64,000 bases of DNA. It comes from Mactra quadrangularis. Its lineage: Eukaryota > Mollusca > Bivalvia > Venerida > Mactridae. Location: positions 21,846,020 through 21,910,019 of the forward strand of contig CM046311.1 of the NCBI GenBank assembly GCA_025267735.1, in the 5' to 3' direction. Of this stretch, positions 49,011-61,816 are shown piece by piece (within the stretch, counting starts at the first letter, position 1; each line of letters begins with the position of its first letter). The notes beneath the pieces were generated by a model. That model was given only the letters and a program-made list of their open reading frames with translations. It was not told where the DNA came from and searched no databases. Position numbers and translations under genes: made by a program.

Positions 49011-49109
49011 TAACAGCTCTAGTAATCTGGTAGCTACTTGATGTATGCGCATTTAAGTTGTCTCATAGCGACTGTCTACGATTCCATTGCTTATGGGTTT
49101 GATTCCATA

Positions 49110-49575
49110 GCGAGACCCCCTTTTCTCATTTCTCTTTCTCTCTCTCTCCTTTCTCCCTCTCTCCTTTCTCCCTTTCGGTTTCTCCCTTTCTATTTCTCCC
49201 TCTCTTTCTATTTCACCCTGTCTCCTTTCTCTTTCTCCCTCGCTCCCTCCCTTTGTCTTTCTCCCTCTCTCCTTTTCTCTCTCCTTCTCTCTCTCTCCTT
49301 TTCTCTTTCTCCTATCTCTCTCTCCCTTTCTCTTTCTCCCTATCTCTCTCCTTTTCTCTTTCTCCCTCTCTCTCTCTCCTTTTCTCTTTCTCTATCTCTC
49401 TCCTTTTCTCTTTCTCCCTATCTCTCTCTCCTTTTCTCTCTCCTTCTCTCTCTCTCCTTTTCTCTCTCCTTCTCTCTCTCTCCTTTTCTCTTTCTCCCTA
49501 TCCCTCTCTCCTTTTCTCTTTCTCCCTCTCTCTCTCCCCTTCTATTTCACCCTCTCTCTCCCTTTCTCTTTCGGT
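49110..49575 (+). repeat. Polypyrimidine (CT-rich) tract of about 460 bp
   Basis: Almost purely C/T with only a handful of purines; hexamer-like tctctt/tccctc units. The Ser/Leu/Pro frames in it are repeat translation. Such mirror-rich homopyrimidine DNA can form triplex structures. Confidence 0.95.
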
Positions 49576-49745
49576 ATTTTTGCAATTTCAGACATATTTT
49601 GCTTTTTGGTCTTGTTTTACATGACGGTCCGTTTTGCATTTCGGTCTTTTTTGCATTTTGGTCCATTTTGCGTTTCGGTCTTTTTGGCATTTCGGTCTTA
49701 TTGCAATTTCGGTATTTGCATTTACAGACATTTTTTATTTTTTTG
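49576..49745 (+). repeat. Short tandem repeat of TTTTGCATTTCGGTCT type
   Basis: About nine imperfect 15-18 bp units (cattttggtcc, gcgtttcggtct, ggcatttcggtctt) directly after the CT tract. Confidence 0.8.
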
Positions 49746-49749
49746 CGAT

Positions 49750-49828
49750 AGAGACGTAGTGGGATTCGAACCTACAATGTTCGGATTACAAGTCAAGTAT
49801 CACATCCACTTGGCTATTCATCCCACTG
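49750..49828 (-). mobile_element. tRNA-like SINE head
   Basis: On the minus strand it shows atgaatagccaagtggatgt, cttgacttgtaatcc and box-B ggttcgaatccc. The T stem has a mismatch and the acceptor ends do not pair in the standard register, so a SINE head or tRNA relic is more likely than a working tRNA. Confidence 0.5.
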
Positions 49829-49869
49829 AGAAAATCACTTATTATTTCATATATAAATTTAAGGTGATA

Positions 49870-51060
49870 CTGTAGCCAATTTTCGCACCTTTCTTTCATA
49901 ACATACAATGACCACTAAACCTGTATAACGGTCATTTTACGTGTGATTTTTTTAACTTATGGTTATTTTCAATGAATAATTTATTTAAACTTATTTTTGG
50001 TATAAAAATATATATTTTATCTTTCATAAAACGTGAAAATATAACTTTTTCCGGCATGCATCGCGGGTACTTCCTGCAAGTACAAAGCTCCGGATTGACC
50101 GACTAAGTCCATGTTACATGTACATTTAATATCACCTTGGTAAATAGATATACAATGTATTTATAAGAAAAAAAATGATGCAAAGCATCAAAGAGCGCAA
50201 ATAAGAGCCCAATAATTCTATAACATTGTGCCGTATAATGATGTATCAATATTAATTCAAAACATTGATATATGTGACATTCTCTTACCCAGTCTACCAA
50301 AGGTTATCAAGATTCTCGAAATAGGATGTCATGTGTTTAGAATGTACAACTCCTGGCCAATATTTCGATTCGATACAGAAATAATTTATTGTACTCATGA
50401 TTATCGAGAAATAAGACGGACATAATTCATGTAAGGCCATCTCTTGTCAAGATTCACGACATTGTACAGTACACATTTCCAATCAAAGGGAGGTAAGTGT
50501 TCAAGTACTATTAGAAATATACCCAAGAGTTATCTTTCTTAACTATCCACCATTTGCCAATTCATAAGTTTTACTTATCCATAATGTACATGTAGTTTGT
50601 TTCCAAAAACTTTGGTCTTATTTGTATCATTTTGTTAGCAGTCTATACTCTTAGTTAAATTAAACTGATATAATATGAGGGAGATATTTATCGAAACAAG
50701 GGCCAGTATTCACTTTACTTACTGTGTCAATGCATGAAACCATTAGTAGGCAAAATTTTCAGTTCCAATTTTCCTGGTTCTGCATTATATTCTTATGATT
50801 GTGATTGTAACAGACTAACTGATATATTACTCAGCAAAATATTTCTATATTTTCTCTTTATATTTGGGGTGTTTCATAACTAGACCCACGTGGGTCAAGT
50901 TTGCTAAAAATGTATTAATATTAAAATAATATTAAACAAAGTAGTGGATATAAATTTGTAATGTTTATCACACGTACTTTTAAAATGTATAATTATTAGT
51001 TGATTTCTCATTCTAGTGACAAAACTTCAAAGAATTTTTGTAAAAATGTGTCGAGCTAGG
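49870..51060. other. No feature seen
   Basis: AT-rich; frames at 50103-50425 on both strands overlap and look like chance. Confidence 0.5.
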
Positions 51061-51067
51061 CAAACTA

Positions 51068-51465
51068 AAATCTCCGTAAACAGATATCCTGTAGAGCATT
51101 GTCGTACAGGATCTCTACTGTCTCCGTGGAAGGTCACGTCGAAATGAACTTTGTGTCCACCAATCAATGCGTAGCTTTCATCTAGACGAAACACTGTTAA
51201 TCACATTTTGATTTCGTAATTTCTATTTTTAGACCAAGGTTTGTAAGCTAATTTAACAGCGGTATTATTCACAGTCTGAGATTGGACGGCTCATTTCAAA
51301 TTGCGTGACGTAGATGATGTAAACAAGTAACGTATCATAACAATTTCGTCATGAATATTATGATGAGAAAAGGTCATCTGAACGTGACATTCCTTTGGAA
51401 AAAGTCAGATCTAAATTAGCGAGTAGGCGAGTGGAAAATTTTAGATCGGGTTTTAATCAGATTGG
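51068..51465 (+). repeat. R400 repeat, full copy
   Basis: Same limits as 39138-39536, from aatctccgtaaacagatatc to gggttttaatcagattgg, with few differences. Confidence 0.85.
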
Positions 51466-51889
51466 GCAAACTAATAAAACATTGGCCAACAGAAAAATTG
51501 AACATGAATGAAATAAAAAAAAAAGAAAGGTATACACGTATCAAAATTGTTTTGCCTTGATTTTTGACATTTAAACGATTCTTATGACCACATGGCTATG
51601 AATATTTATTTTGTCAACTAAGGTTTCTTTAGGTGTAGGTTTATTCCTTTAAAGTTAAGAAATTTCAACAAATAATTTAATATCAAAAATTTGGAAAGGA
51701 TTGAGGAACGCGTGTGTTCACTTGAAGTACAATTACATTTATACTGTTTAAAATATGATAACGATATTTTATCAACACAAAATACTTTTTTAATCATCAA
51801 GTTAACCTTCATAAAAACAAAACATAAAATCGACGCTTTATTCTCAAAATAGTGCGCTGTTTGCTTACAATTCTTACTCGCCACTGTCG

Positions 51890-52141
51890 CCAGTCGCCGT
51901 TACAATATATCGTTCCAGTCCATAGTCAACATTATGACGTTAAACCCTAACGCATTGAAATGGAACGCACCGCTGTCGGCATAATCAGTGCGTTCATTGA
52001 TGTGTATGCATTCGTGTACTTCACACGAAATTGCGTGAAATCGGACTAATTTCCAATTAATGGATTCTTCTTTTGTTTATAATTTGGAATTAATTGAACT
52101 TTTGTAATGTGGATTAAAACTGTTTAATATACGTGTTAAAA
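51890..52141 (+). promoter_or_regulatory. Possible promoter and 5' UTR of the signal-peptide exon
   Basis: A short CpG-richer stretch (tcgccagtcgccgttac, gaacgcaccgctgtcggca) stands out from its AT-rich surroundings just upstream of a likely first coding exon. No TATA box is clear. Confidence 0.4.
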
Positions 52142-52247
52142 ATGATGAAAATTCGGGGAAAATATCGTTTAAATATGAGTGTCAATGTACAAATTATAGT
52201 GACTTTGTTTTGTTTACAATTTTACAGCGTTCATTTATTGGAAATAT
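52142..52247 (+). CDS. Probable first coding exon of a secreted or membrane protein (partial)
   Basis: Too short for most open-frame lists. ATG ATG at 52142, with an in-frame stop 27 bp upstream (52115). It encodes 35 residues: a basic start (MMKIRGKYRLN), then a hydrophobic signal-peptide core (VQIIVTLFCLQFYSVHLL), then a consensus donor T/GTAAGT at 52248, phase 1. A signal-peptide exon followed by a phase-1 intron is the usual start of metazoan genes for extracellular modules with symmetrical 1-1 exons. No matching second exon was found to 64000, so the intron would exceed 11.7 kb. Alternative start at Met12 (52175). The product is unknown. Confidence 0.5.
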
Positions 52248-52699
52248 GTAAGTATTTAGTATTGTTTTGATTAAAAAAAGTTAATTGGATGGAAATTTGG
52301 TACTTAATTAAACCCTTGATTATATTTTAAAATAACTATTTTCTAATCTAGATTTTGTATTTTACACAATAAATCATGACTATTCAATTGAAAGGCAATA
52401 ACACGACAAAGAGAAACTCGTATTGATTTGAACAATTGAATAGTGATTTGACTATTTTGAGTCACATTTTGTAGTTTAGTATTTTGTTTGTTTATCTATA
52501 TTTTTGAAATGTTGTGTAGTTTCTATAATAATATTTATAAAATGTATTTAAGTTTTAGACATTTGTGTTATATATTTATAAATATATAATAATTAATATA
52601 TATATATATGTAATTTGTAAATATTCTTTATTATTTTTATATACTAATTTATTTTAGCTCGATTGTGAAACCAGTTCTTACAACTTAGATTAATCACAT

Positions 52700-52853
52700 T
52701 CAAGTTTGCTTCCTTGTCCCCCAGTACTGAGCTAGCAGGATTAAGTTTCTTGCTCAAGGAAACGCAGGATTAGGTTTTGGATGGGATTCGAACCCAAGCG
52801 GGCAGGCAATCCAATGATTACCAGTACAACACCGTAGCCACTCGGCCATGCCA
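52700..52853 (-). mobile_element. tRNA-derived SINE, Ser/Leu-type head
   Basis: On the minus strand it shows ggcatggccgagtggctacg, a tRNA-like anticodon region with long variable arm, gggttcgaatcccatcc, then tttccttgagcaagaaactt, a classic metazoan SINE core motif. Related by that core to the 13520 SINE. Confidence 0.75.
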
Positions 52854-52859
52854 TATAAC

Positions 52860-55800
52860 TATGTTAAGATTATATTGATTTAAGGTCCAATGAAATGTTC
52901 ATTTTAGACTAAGAAGTTAGTCTTATAATTATTTCTTTATACATAGGGACTAAGTCATATAGTTAAATACTATAGTTAATATACATTATTTACATATAGT
53001 TAAAGTTTACCATGTTCATAATTTTGAATCAATTTGTCAATGGACAGAATCTCAATAACTTCAGAGTGTCTATGAAGATTTTTCTCTCTGATTTAGTGGG
53101 TAAAATCTTAAAACATAATATAGTATCCTTATTTTGGACATTATATTGCCATAATGAAAATTAAGATATGGAATGGGGATTGAGAGGAAACCCCTATTAT
53201 TAGTACTGTTCATTAAATGTTGTTTGATAATCTAATATCATGTATTGTGATATTTAACTGTACCAACTGATTTTTCTCGGAATAGCTGGGCCCTACATCC
53301 CGCCCCTTTTCTCCACCCTAGTCCTACCCTTGTTGGCTTATCCCTATCAAAAACAGATACTTTAAAACATCAGCTCTCTGGAATCAAAACATCAGCTCTC
53401 TGGAATCGCTTTGTCCCTTTTTGTCTGCCCCCTGTTCTTTTCTGATTTCTAGAATAATCACTCTGTAGTCACTTGGTAGACACCTAAGTCAATTTTCTTT
53501 AAAATTTGTCACTGCTAAGAAAATGTGGTGTCAACTGCCATTTAAACCAAAACTTGCCATAAAAAATCAGGTTGATTATATCAGACCATAAATATATTAT
53601 TATTTTGATATATACACAACCCTCTCACAACAATTTATTCTGAAACCCCTGACATTAAGTAAAGTCAACAGAATTTTGTCTGAATAAAATGTGGTGTTAT
53701 ATAAATTTACACCAGAGGAGATATCTGCATGCTATTCCGTTTTCTTTAGAATCATATTAAAATCTACAGCCAGTCTGTCTCTAGTTGTGTTTCGTGATTC
53801 CGATAAATTTTAGTAAAAGTCAATATAGCTATGTGAGTATGTCGTGATATATATAAAAAACATTTTAAGCCCTGTCTAACTTTAAAAGGATTTTGATATT
53901 TTCTCTCCTAGAGAAAAGTATATATACATTTGATATGTAAATAATTCTCTTAGATTCTTTTATTATTCATATACTAGCCTACTAGGTCGGCATTTTATAG
54001 CTTTAAGTTCTAACCCATTTGTGTCATTATTTTTGTCCTCCTTTTTTCCAATAATGTTAATATTGATCAAAAATTGAATGTCATAAAAAAATAATAATAG
54101 GTCTGTTGTCTACTTGTATCTATCCTGGGTATATTTACGACTAATTCAATACGCTGATGTCAGATATGTACGATCAAACAAATCGAGAGAGAAAAATATC
54201 AAATAAAAACGTTTTTCTGTTTGTATCAGTTTAGATCTGAAATACTGATATCTGATTGGTTCATTCAATGAAGATCCATTTTTCCCCGTATTTCTACAAA
54301 CATTCGTTTGAGCAGAGAAGCTTCGTTCCTGATTACTGACGGAATTGTATTGATTTGATACTAAGATTACGAAGAAACGAGCTAACATCGATACAATTGA
54401 GTCTATGCCAAGTTTAGTCGTTATAGACTGTTAGTCTGACTCACTGCTAGTGTCTCAATTTTTAATCGGCATTGTTTCTACTATAACTTATACGCTAGAT
54501 ACTCTTCACTAAAGAGACTGTCAATGTCATAAATGATGCTTCATTAAATATTTAAGTTATTGACGATGTCGGCTAATATTCATGTATTGGGTTTTTACGT
54601 ATTTTCCATATTATCTATAAAATATTTGACACTTAGAGTAAAGATGTATGCATGAAAATTGTTCCTCGAAGCTTGAATTACTAATGTGCCCCATAGTAAA
54701 TATTAATGTCAGCTAACATTTATATATTGGTTTGAGCTCTTAGTTATATATTGACCTGCTTTGTTTATGCAATATTTGACACATAGATTGAATACACTGA
54801 AATTAATCATTGATATTTGGTCAAGCTTTTGTTTGAAATATTTGTATAATATGATGTCATCATTATGACAGAATTATCTAGAAACAATGACATTTCTTTG
54901 TTTTATCTTCCTGACTGTACAGAAATTTACTTACGCAAAGCAACAATGTCACTGAACTTCTTTCATAAAATATCATTAATTATCAAAGTAATGATAGTAC
55001 TGATGGCACAGTGTAAAAGCCGATCATGGCGCTAACTCTCAAAAGTGTAAAAAAAACTTTAAAATGTGTTTCTTAATAAATTATGAAATCAATATGAAAT
55101 GTGTCATCATAGATTTATTATGTATATTTAAAAATGTAAGTTTTTTTTAAAGTTCACTTTATGTTCTATGATATGCTAGGTATGCTAGATAATAAATATG
55201 AGGTTAAAGTTACATAAATTCTAAAATTTTGGGGTGTTTAACCTTGCTGTCATTCATTAGCTGTATGATTCTTACACAAACATTGTATCTAATCCTGTTA
55301 CTCTCAAATTACTAACAAGTAATGAAATATAATGAGTGTATATGATGGCCCCAGACAGATGTCTAATTTAAGGGGCCTGTAGGGGATTGTAGGGGCTGAT
55401 AGTAATTGTGTACCAGTCTGTTTTTACGTTGTTGTTTACCTTGTCTGTTTATTTGTTTACCGTATCTTAGCGTAATCTATGGGGGGTTATAGAAAACACA
55501 TGTTTTTTTTACAGCAGTGAGCCGGGATACATTACTACTCATGATAATATGAATATCATTGGATAGACTTTTCTGATAACAATTCATAATACAGATAAAC
55601 CATGGTCATCTAAATTATCAAAACTTATTTTCGGAAATTTTTTAACCAAGTCAAATTTCAAAATGGATTTCTGTGCATAGTAAGTTTCCTGCTGGTCTAC
55701 GAACTATGATACAATTTTATATAAAACTAAAAAACGATAATCTTAATTCTTAATTCTAAAATGTGTGATCAGGGTCATTAGTAATGTACCCTTTTATAAG

Positions 55801-56405
55801 ATACAATGTAACAACAGTACAGTCATGATCTTCTATTCTTGTAAAATTATTGCCTGGTGTTATTAGTTAGTCCTTAAATCAAAGCACTGATAGCACTGTC
55901 TGGACATGGATTTAATTGTGCAAAATCTGATGGTGTCATTAGTAGGGGCTCAAACAGTGTCAGTACAATAGGATGCAATTGTCTGCTAAATTTTTGTGAT
56001 TCTTTTTTTAAAGTTTTAGCCTCTAATGCCTCGATTAGCTAACGAAATCCATGTAAAAAATCAAGTATTGTAATAAAAATGCTGTTTTAAAACAAATATC
56101 CAATCAAGGATGCTTCTCATATGCTATGTATACTTAGGAAAGAAATATTATGTTCTGATAGGTTTTATTTTTACAAAGGTTTGACTGTATATCATGTATC
56201 ACAGATTATCTTCATGAAAACTTAAAACTTAAAGATAAGAATCCAGAGATTAGGGATGCAGATATGATATATATATATATGACTGACTGTTTTCTTGGTG
56301 TTGATATATCTTTGAGGGTATAACTTCCTCGTTTTACAGATTTACGTACTGATTGGTCTGCGTTTTAAGGCTAGTGTTCTTGTTTTACAGATTTACATGT
56401 TAATT
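52860..56405. other. Presumed intron, almost featureless
   Basis: AT-rich. The only structure seen is a 22-bp direct duplication (aaaacatcagctctctggaa) at 53364-53407 and a G-rich patch (ggcctgtaggggattgtagg) at 55374. Confidence 0.5.
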
Positions 56406-56411
56406 TTCATC

Positions 56412-56526
56412 CTAGTTTTTCACGCTAGCTCTTCGCTAATTCGCATGCATGTCATATTGTACATGCGAAGTTAGGGGAGTGTATCGGTGGAGATTATTAT
56501 CTTAAATAACTAGTGTGAAACTTGGT
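56412..56526. mobile_element. 115-bp imperfect inverted repeat
   Basis: cctagtttttcacgctagc and actagtgtgaaacttgg face each other, with inner cttcgctaattcgcatg/catgcgaagttagg arms. Confidence 0.55.
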
Positions 56527-56881
56527 CTAATCTTGTATGAGTATTATGGCTCTATGTAGATTTCTAGATTTTTATAAATTTTGTGGGTTGGTACCCGCCT
56601 TAAGCTTACTGCATCCCTGCTGTTTCTTGTTAAAATGAGTTCATCCCATTTTTCCACAAGTTTATTAAGCCCAAGTTATTACAGTAATATTACATATATG
56701 ATATTATGAAGTCATCTACCGTAATTGACAGGGGAGATGCAAAAAGGCTGCTAAACACAGATAACTGTTTAATAGAGGCGTTAATTATTTAAATTTGAGT
56801 TTAGGGAATATTTATCATTGCACCGGTGTTTAAGTGAAGATATTGTTTTGTTTAATGGCTCACCAACACAGTAAGACTTTA

Positions 56882-56956
56882 GCGGGATAGCATAAAATGG
56901 TCGTAGTTCAATTCAACTGAAGAATGAATTACACCCATTTTGTGCTAAAACCAGCG
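56882..56956. mobile_element. Miniature palindrome, family A copy 2
   Basis: Left gcgggatagcataaaatggt, then cgtagttca; right tgaattacacccattttgtg, then ctaaaaccagc. Diverged relative of 18159-18234. Confidence 0.65.
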
Positions 56957-56969
56957 ATATATACTGAAC

Positions 56970-57046
56970 CATAGGTGGCTGGCATGGTCCTGAATCAAAA
57001 ACAATATATATATAGTGTTTTTTATTCAGAACCGTGCCGGCTGGGT
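56970..57046. mobile_element. Hairpin, family C copy 2
   Basis: ggctggcatggtcctgaatc and gattcagaaccgtgccggct-like arms enclose an AT-rich core (aaaacaatatatatatagtg). It is 14 bp from the family A copy. Confidence 0.65.
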
Positions 57047-57049
57047 GTT

Positions 57050-58340
57050 TAATGGACAGTACTGTATATATATACATACAAGTGACCAGTATCTCAAAGT
57101 TAAATGTTCATTGATGTTTCAGGTTTTTTTGCTCCTCTAGTGTCCTGGTGCTTGTAATGGACTTAGATTTCAGAGTCTATCCTGTGTTCAAATAGCATCT
57201 CATTTTTCTCTAAAAATCATTTATGATTGACTCTTTGAAAAAAATGAAATATTGATTTTCATCTCTTTGAAATTCTGACTGCTATAACCATAATTTTAAT
57301 TTATGTATGTAGACTTCTTTGAACTACTAGTATGATTTATTTCAGTACTTGATTTTCTGTCTAGATTCAAAATGATATATTTTAGTGCACAGTGATTTTA
57401 GAAAATGTACTTAGCATTGTTCATTTTCATTTTGAAACAAGATAGACCCATTATGAGAAGTTTTTATAATGGTTATGATAAAACTCTGTTGGTTTTTGAT
57501 ATTGAATACTAAAATAGAAGTTGTAATTTTATTTTATCTAAGTTATGACCATTATTTGTTATGTAACCCCACCTTAACTTTAAATTAAAATAATTTCATA
57601 TCATAATGTGTAGACATGCAAGGAAAGTTCATTTCAGTTTGTCTCCGATTTCGTTTACATAAAATCTTTGAATTTTCTCTCTCGGGTTCATAAAAACTTG
57701 CAAAAAAAAACATTTTATATTTGAAATATGTATAAAATAATTTCAATGAAATAACCTTTTTCTGCTTTTTTGGTAGTAAAAATAATTATTTATGCATAAA
57801 TTGTGCTATGCGTCGTATTTCAATTTGTAACGGTACCTTGGTGAGAGGGTGTTACCGTTAAATCTCATATTTTAGTGACACTGTTTCGAATATTTTCTAT
57901 TCATCAGAATGTAAACATTGTACCTTACAATAAGAGGAAAGTTGTGACTGAGGCATTCATATTTTACTATTTATCACCCCTGTTGACTTGATTTTCTTAT
58001 TTCCATATTTTTGTGCGATAAACCTGCATGACTTTGCATATTTCGTATCATATAATTTATTCATAAAATATTTACAAGGTTTTTCACTCCAATGAAGGTG
58101 TTCTCCCCACTTTTCTTTTGTACTCTTGTCAAAAATGACAGAAAATTACTTCAAAATTAATTATGTTGGAGTTTTCTATGCCAATTATAGTAAAATCTAC
58201 TATCAGAGGAATTATTACAATTAAGATAATGTTTACTAAGCCTTGAGTCTTTAGTACAATTTAAATAAATTTTGCCGTAGTTGGGGATTTTTTTCATGAT
58301 TGAAATTTTGCAACTTTCACTGTTTTTCTTTCAATGAATA
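57050..58340. other. Presumed intron, nothing notable
   Basis: AT-rich; one small hairpin taacggtacc ... ggtgttaccgtta at 57828-57860. Confidence 0.5.
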
Positions 58341-58342
58341 TG

Positions 58343-58424
58343 TATGGGAGGTTTAGCACAAAACGGGCATAACTCACTCTTTTCCTATACTGTGTTACGA
58401 CTGTTTTTCACTAAACCCACAGTA
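58343..58424. mobile_element. Miniature palindrome, family A copy 3
   Basis: Left gggaggtttagcacaaaacg, then ggcataactca; right tgtgttacgactgtttttca, then ctaaacccac. Confidence 0.7.
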
Positions 58425-58696
58425 TGTATAATATTTCTATATTAAATCACACTGTGCTTAGTACTTTTTCTTTAAACCTTGCCAAAATTTAGTCAACAAG
58501 AACTTACTATTTATAAATAATGTATTTAGCTTTCATGGCCTACAGAAATTGTCACAAGTCATGTTGACTTTTAAAATTCTTAAATTTAATGTCAGTATTA
58601 TGATAGACTTTATAAAATCGGTCACAGCATGGTACAATTTTGTTGAAATATTTTGAAATCGACTTGAAGCAGTAAAAAGATCCCAAGTTTACAACT

Positions 58697-58772
58697 TGCG
58701 GGCTTAGTGAAAAACCGTCGTAATTTGCCCTTTATTAAAATTGAGTTACAACCATTGTGTGCTAAGCCAGTG
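58697..58772. mobile_element. Miniature palindrome, family A copy 4
   Basis: Left gcgggcttagtgaaaaaccg, then tcgtaattt; right ttgagttacaaccattgtgt, then gctaagcc. Lies 270 bp after copy 3. Confidence 0.7.
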
Positions 58773-61700
58773 AATATATTCTGTACTAATAGTACAATTT
58801 TGAACATTTCTATAAAGTGAACTACAAATTATGTATCAACAAGAAATTTGAAAGATTTTTTGAGTGGAGAGTAGGCAGATTCCCAATACGTAACCCAGAT
58901 ACTATGTTTTATTTGATCTAACGAGTGTATATGCACTAATTAAATCAGTATTATATATCAGTTCTGCAACAGGTGTGTTTAATACAGTGATAGATATATT
59001 GATATAATATCTTGTATTTTGATGCCAAAATCGAAGTGCCATATGTACCGTATCTACATAATCTTGACCCATCTTATTTAATACCCGATACTTGTACGAA
59101 ATCTCATCCAATCATATTCAATATTCAATACTCACGAAATCACGACTTCGTTAAATTCTATATAAATATTTAATTATTATACCTATGAAGTCTTGATTGA
59201 TCCATCGTATTGACATATTCTTAAAAGTGTTGTATTTAAAATCGCTAAATCTCGACCCTAGGTTGTAGGTATTAAAAGAGCATTCATAATTTGTATTGAA
59301 GGGTTTTGATGAACGCTATTACTAGGCCTTAGTACCGTAATAATTAAGTCAGAAAGATGATCAATTAATTTATATGTTGGAATAATAAATTTATGAATGG
59401 GTTAAGATGTATAATATATAGATAATTGTTTGTCATCAAAACGTTGAATATTGGCTTCAAAATGTGACCTTGACATTGACATTGTGAATATGACTTTTAG
59501 TTATCAATTAGACAAAGTTAACTAATTTATGACAATTAAGTCAATAATTAGCAATGCAGTAAATCGGCTCAACTGTGACTTTTTATTATCAAAAAATGCA
59601 AAATTAATTGTCAGTGCAGTATTGAATTTGACAGTTTTGTGTCTTATAGATTGTACAAGACGTCAGAATGTGGCACTTCATTCTGTTATCTCACATCTGA
59701 GGTTTTTCTGTTTATTTTCAATTAGTCGTTTGTTTCTTAATTGTATTTGAATCAATGCTAGATTCATTTCCAAACCGAAAACGGCTAATTTTTATGAAGA
59801 GCTGTCAGATTTCTGATCTCGAGGGTTTTTGATTGCATCATGTTATTTCCATCTTTCGAAAGAAAAAAATTACCCACAATTCAATTGACTCTTAGGAGAA
59901 AGCCAAACGGATTTAGCTTCGTTTTAATTATAGCCTTTGTTACCAGCCTCCCAATCTTATTTTTTGGTGCCATATCGCCACACGCTGCTAGCTGATTGCT
60001 AAGATTTAATTTCTATTCAGTTTATTCGAGGGAAAGAATGGAGTGTTTGTTCACCTGTCATTTCAGGCTAATCTGATATCATTTAATTGGTGTTTACTGC
60101 CTTTATACTTCAAGTTGATATTTAGAAATATAAAAGAGAATATTTTTTTGTACTTTAAAATGAAAAAAAAACTATATTTGTAATTGATCTGGTTGATTCA
60201 CTGTTTTAAGTTGTTGGTGTTAAACTGATGTAACTTCAATGTGTATACAGAGTTAAGACAAGTTAGTTTTGTGTAAAACTGTTCAATTGCTGACTTTCAA
60301 ATATTAAAATCTTGTGAAGTATTTTATATGTAGAAATATGAAGTTAGGGGGGGTTGAAATATGTGAGATATTGTTTCTGATGGTTGTTATGGTGATGCTG
60401 TGCTATAGAAACACAGATGGTACTCTATGTGTCAAGTATTGTGGGTTGTGAATGACTTCTTTGATGAGAAAGTCAAGCTTTTATTTAATGAATATGATTG
60501 ACAATAGCCCCTAGATCCCTAGATGTAGGAACCTAATATCATTGATTTGACGGACAAGAGATTTTAATAGTTAAGTCACAGCTCAGTCCAGTCATGGTCA
60601 GTTACCTCTCCATAATGCTAAGCACAACCCCCTAGACTGTCCTAAAAATGTCCCACCCAGCAGACTGGGTGTTGAACTAAGTGAAAGTCAAACACAAAAC
60701 TGCACCTCTATTCCAAACCTCTAGTCAAAAAAGTGGACTCAACAATGGAATCTTTTCAGCATTTTGAAACAAAAATACCAGGTATACAAAAGCGAAACAA
60801 ACATAATATAGCACACTACTGTTTCATATGTTAGTAATACCAACACCAGCAACCTGTGGTTTCTTCATAATTATGTTCCTCAATGCCCTGTGGGTTCTAT
60901 GATAACTTATGATAAAGATGATAGAGGTCAATATAATAATCACCTGTGGTTTATACAGACTGATGGATACTCACTGAGAATCAATTATTACTAATTATCA
61001 TACATTGTCTGTAATTATATACATGTTGTAGGTAGGTATCACACCTATATATTTTTTATATAAAAAAGTTAAACACCACTAAATTATCATCTATATTTGA
61101 AGAATGACCCAAATAATTATCATTACCAGTGCTTGCACCGCTGGTTGCCATTTGAGCCAATGGCAACAATTTATAAAATTTGGCTCAAATGAATCATAAT
61201 TTACCCTGTTTTAGTGATAGTAAATACATCTATTCCTTGCATTTAGGTATGATGCCCATACATTTTGAATAAGAACTACAAAGTACAAATTTTTGTATTA
61301 AAATGAAATCTTATTTCTATTGCAGCTAATTTAGAGTAACATTGTACTTTATAGAAACAAATTCCAGCATGTTTCAAGGGGTCAAGGTCATATCTGTAAA
61401 TATTTTGCTGATTGTTATCATTATGATAGTAATTTACAACTGACAGGTAGTGGCCATCTTGGATGTCAGCATTAGAAATATGTCAGTAGATTTATAAAAT
61501 ATGTTGCAACATCTGGTTTAATGGTTTATATTTGTTAGAATAATTATAATATAGACTGTATATAAAAATTATCCCACATGTACCTTATATTTGTTACAAT
61601 CAATGTCTTATGGGGTTTTAAAGCTCAATTTTAGAACTAAAATCAATATGACTGTTTGATTGCCAGCCAAACTTTACAGCTAAGATTCTGAGAACATGTT

Positions 61701-61810
61701 CTACAAAATGCTTAAAGGATGATTTAATTATTCTAAATTAAATTGAAAAGTAGTACTTAGTACACATTATTGTATGAAAATTTGTTAATTATTTCTTCAT
61801 TATTTATAAT
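58773..61810. other. Presumed intron, nothing notable
   Basis: AT-rich; frames at 58902 and 59529 show no coding character. Confidence 0.5.
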
Positions 61811-61816
61811 TGCTCA

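Noticed and set aside
49038..49751. 237-residue Ser/Leu/Pro-rich protein
   Set aside because: Translation of the polypyrimidine tract.
49750..49828. Functional tRNA gene (Thr-like anticodon)
   Set aside because: The T stem has a mismatch, the acceptor stem does not pair in the standard register, and similar heads in this window belong to SINEs.
52700..52853. Functional tRNA-Ser or Leu gene
   Set aside because: The tRNA-like head runs directly into a SINE core (ttgagcaagaaactt), so it is a retroposon.
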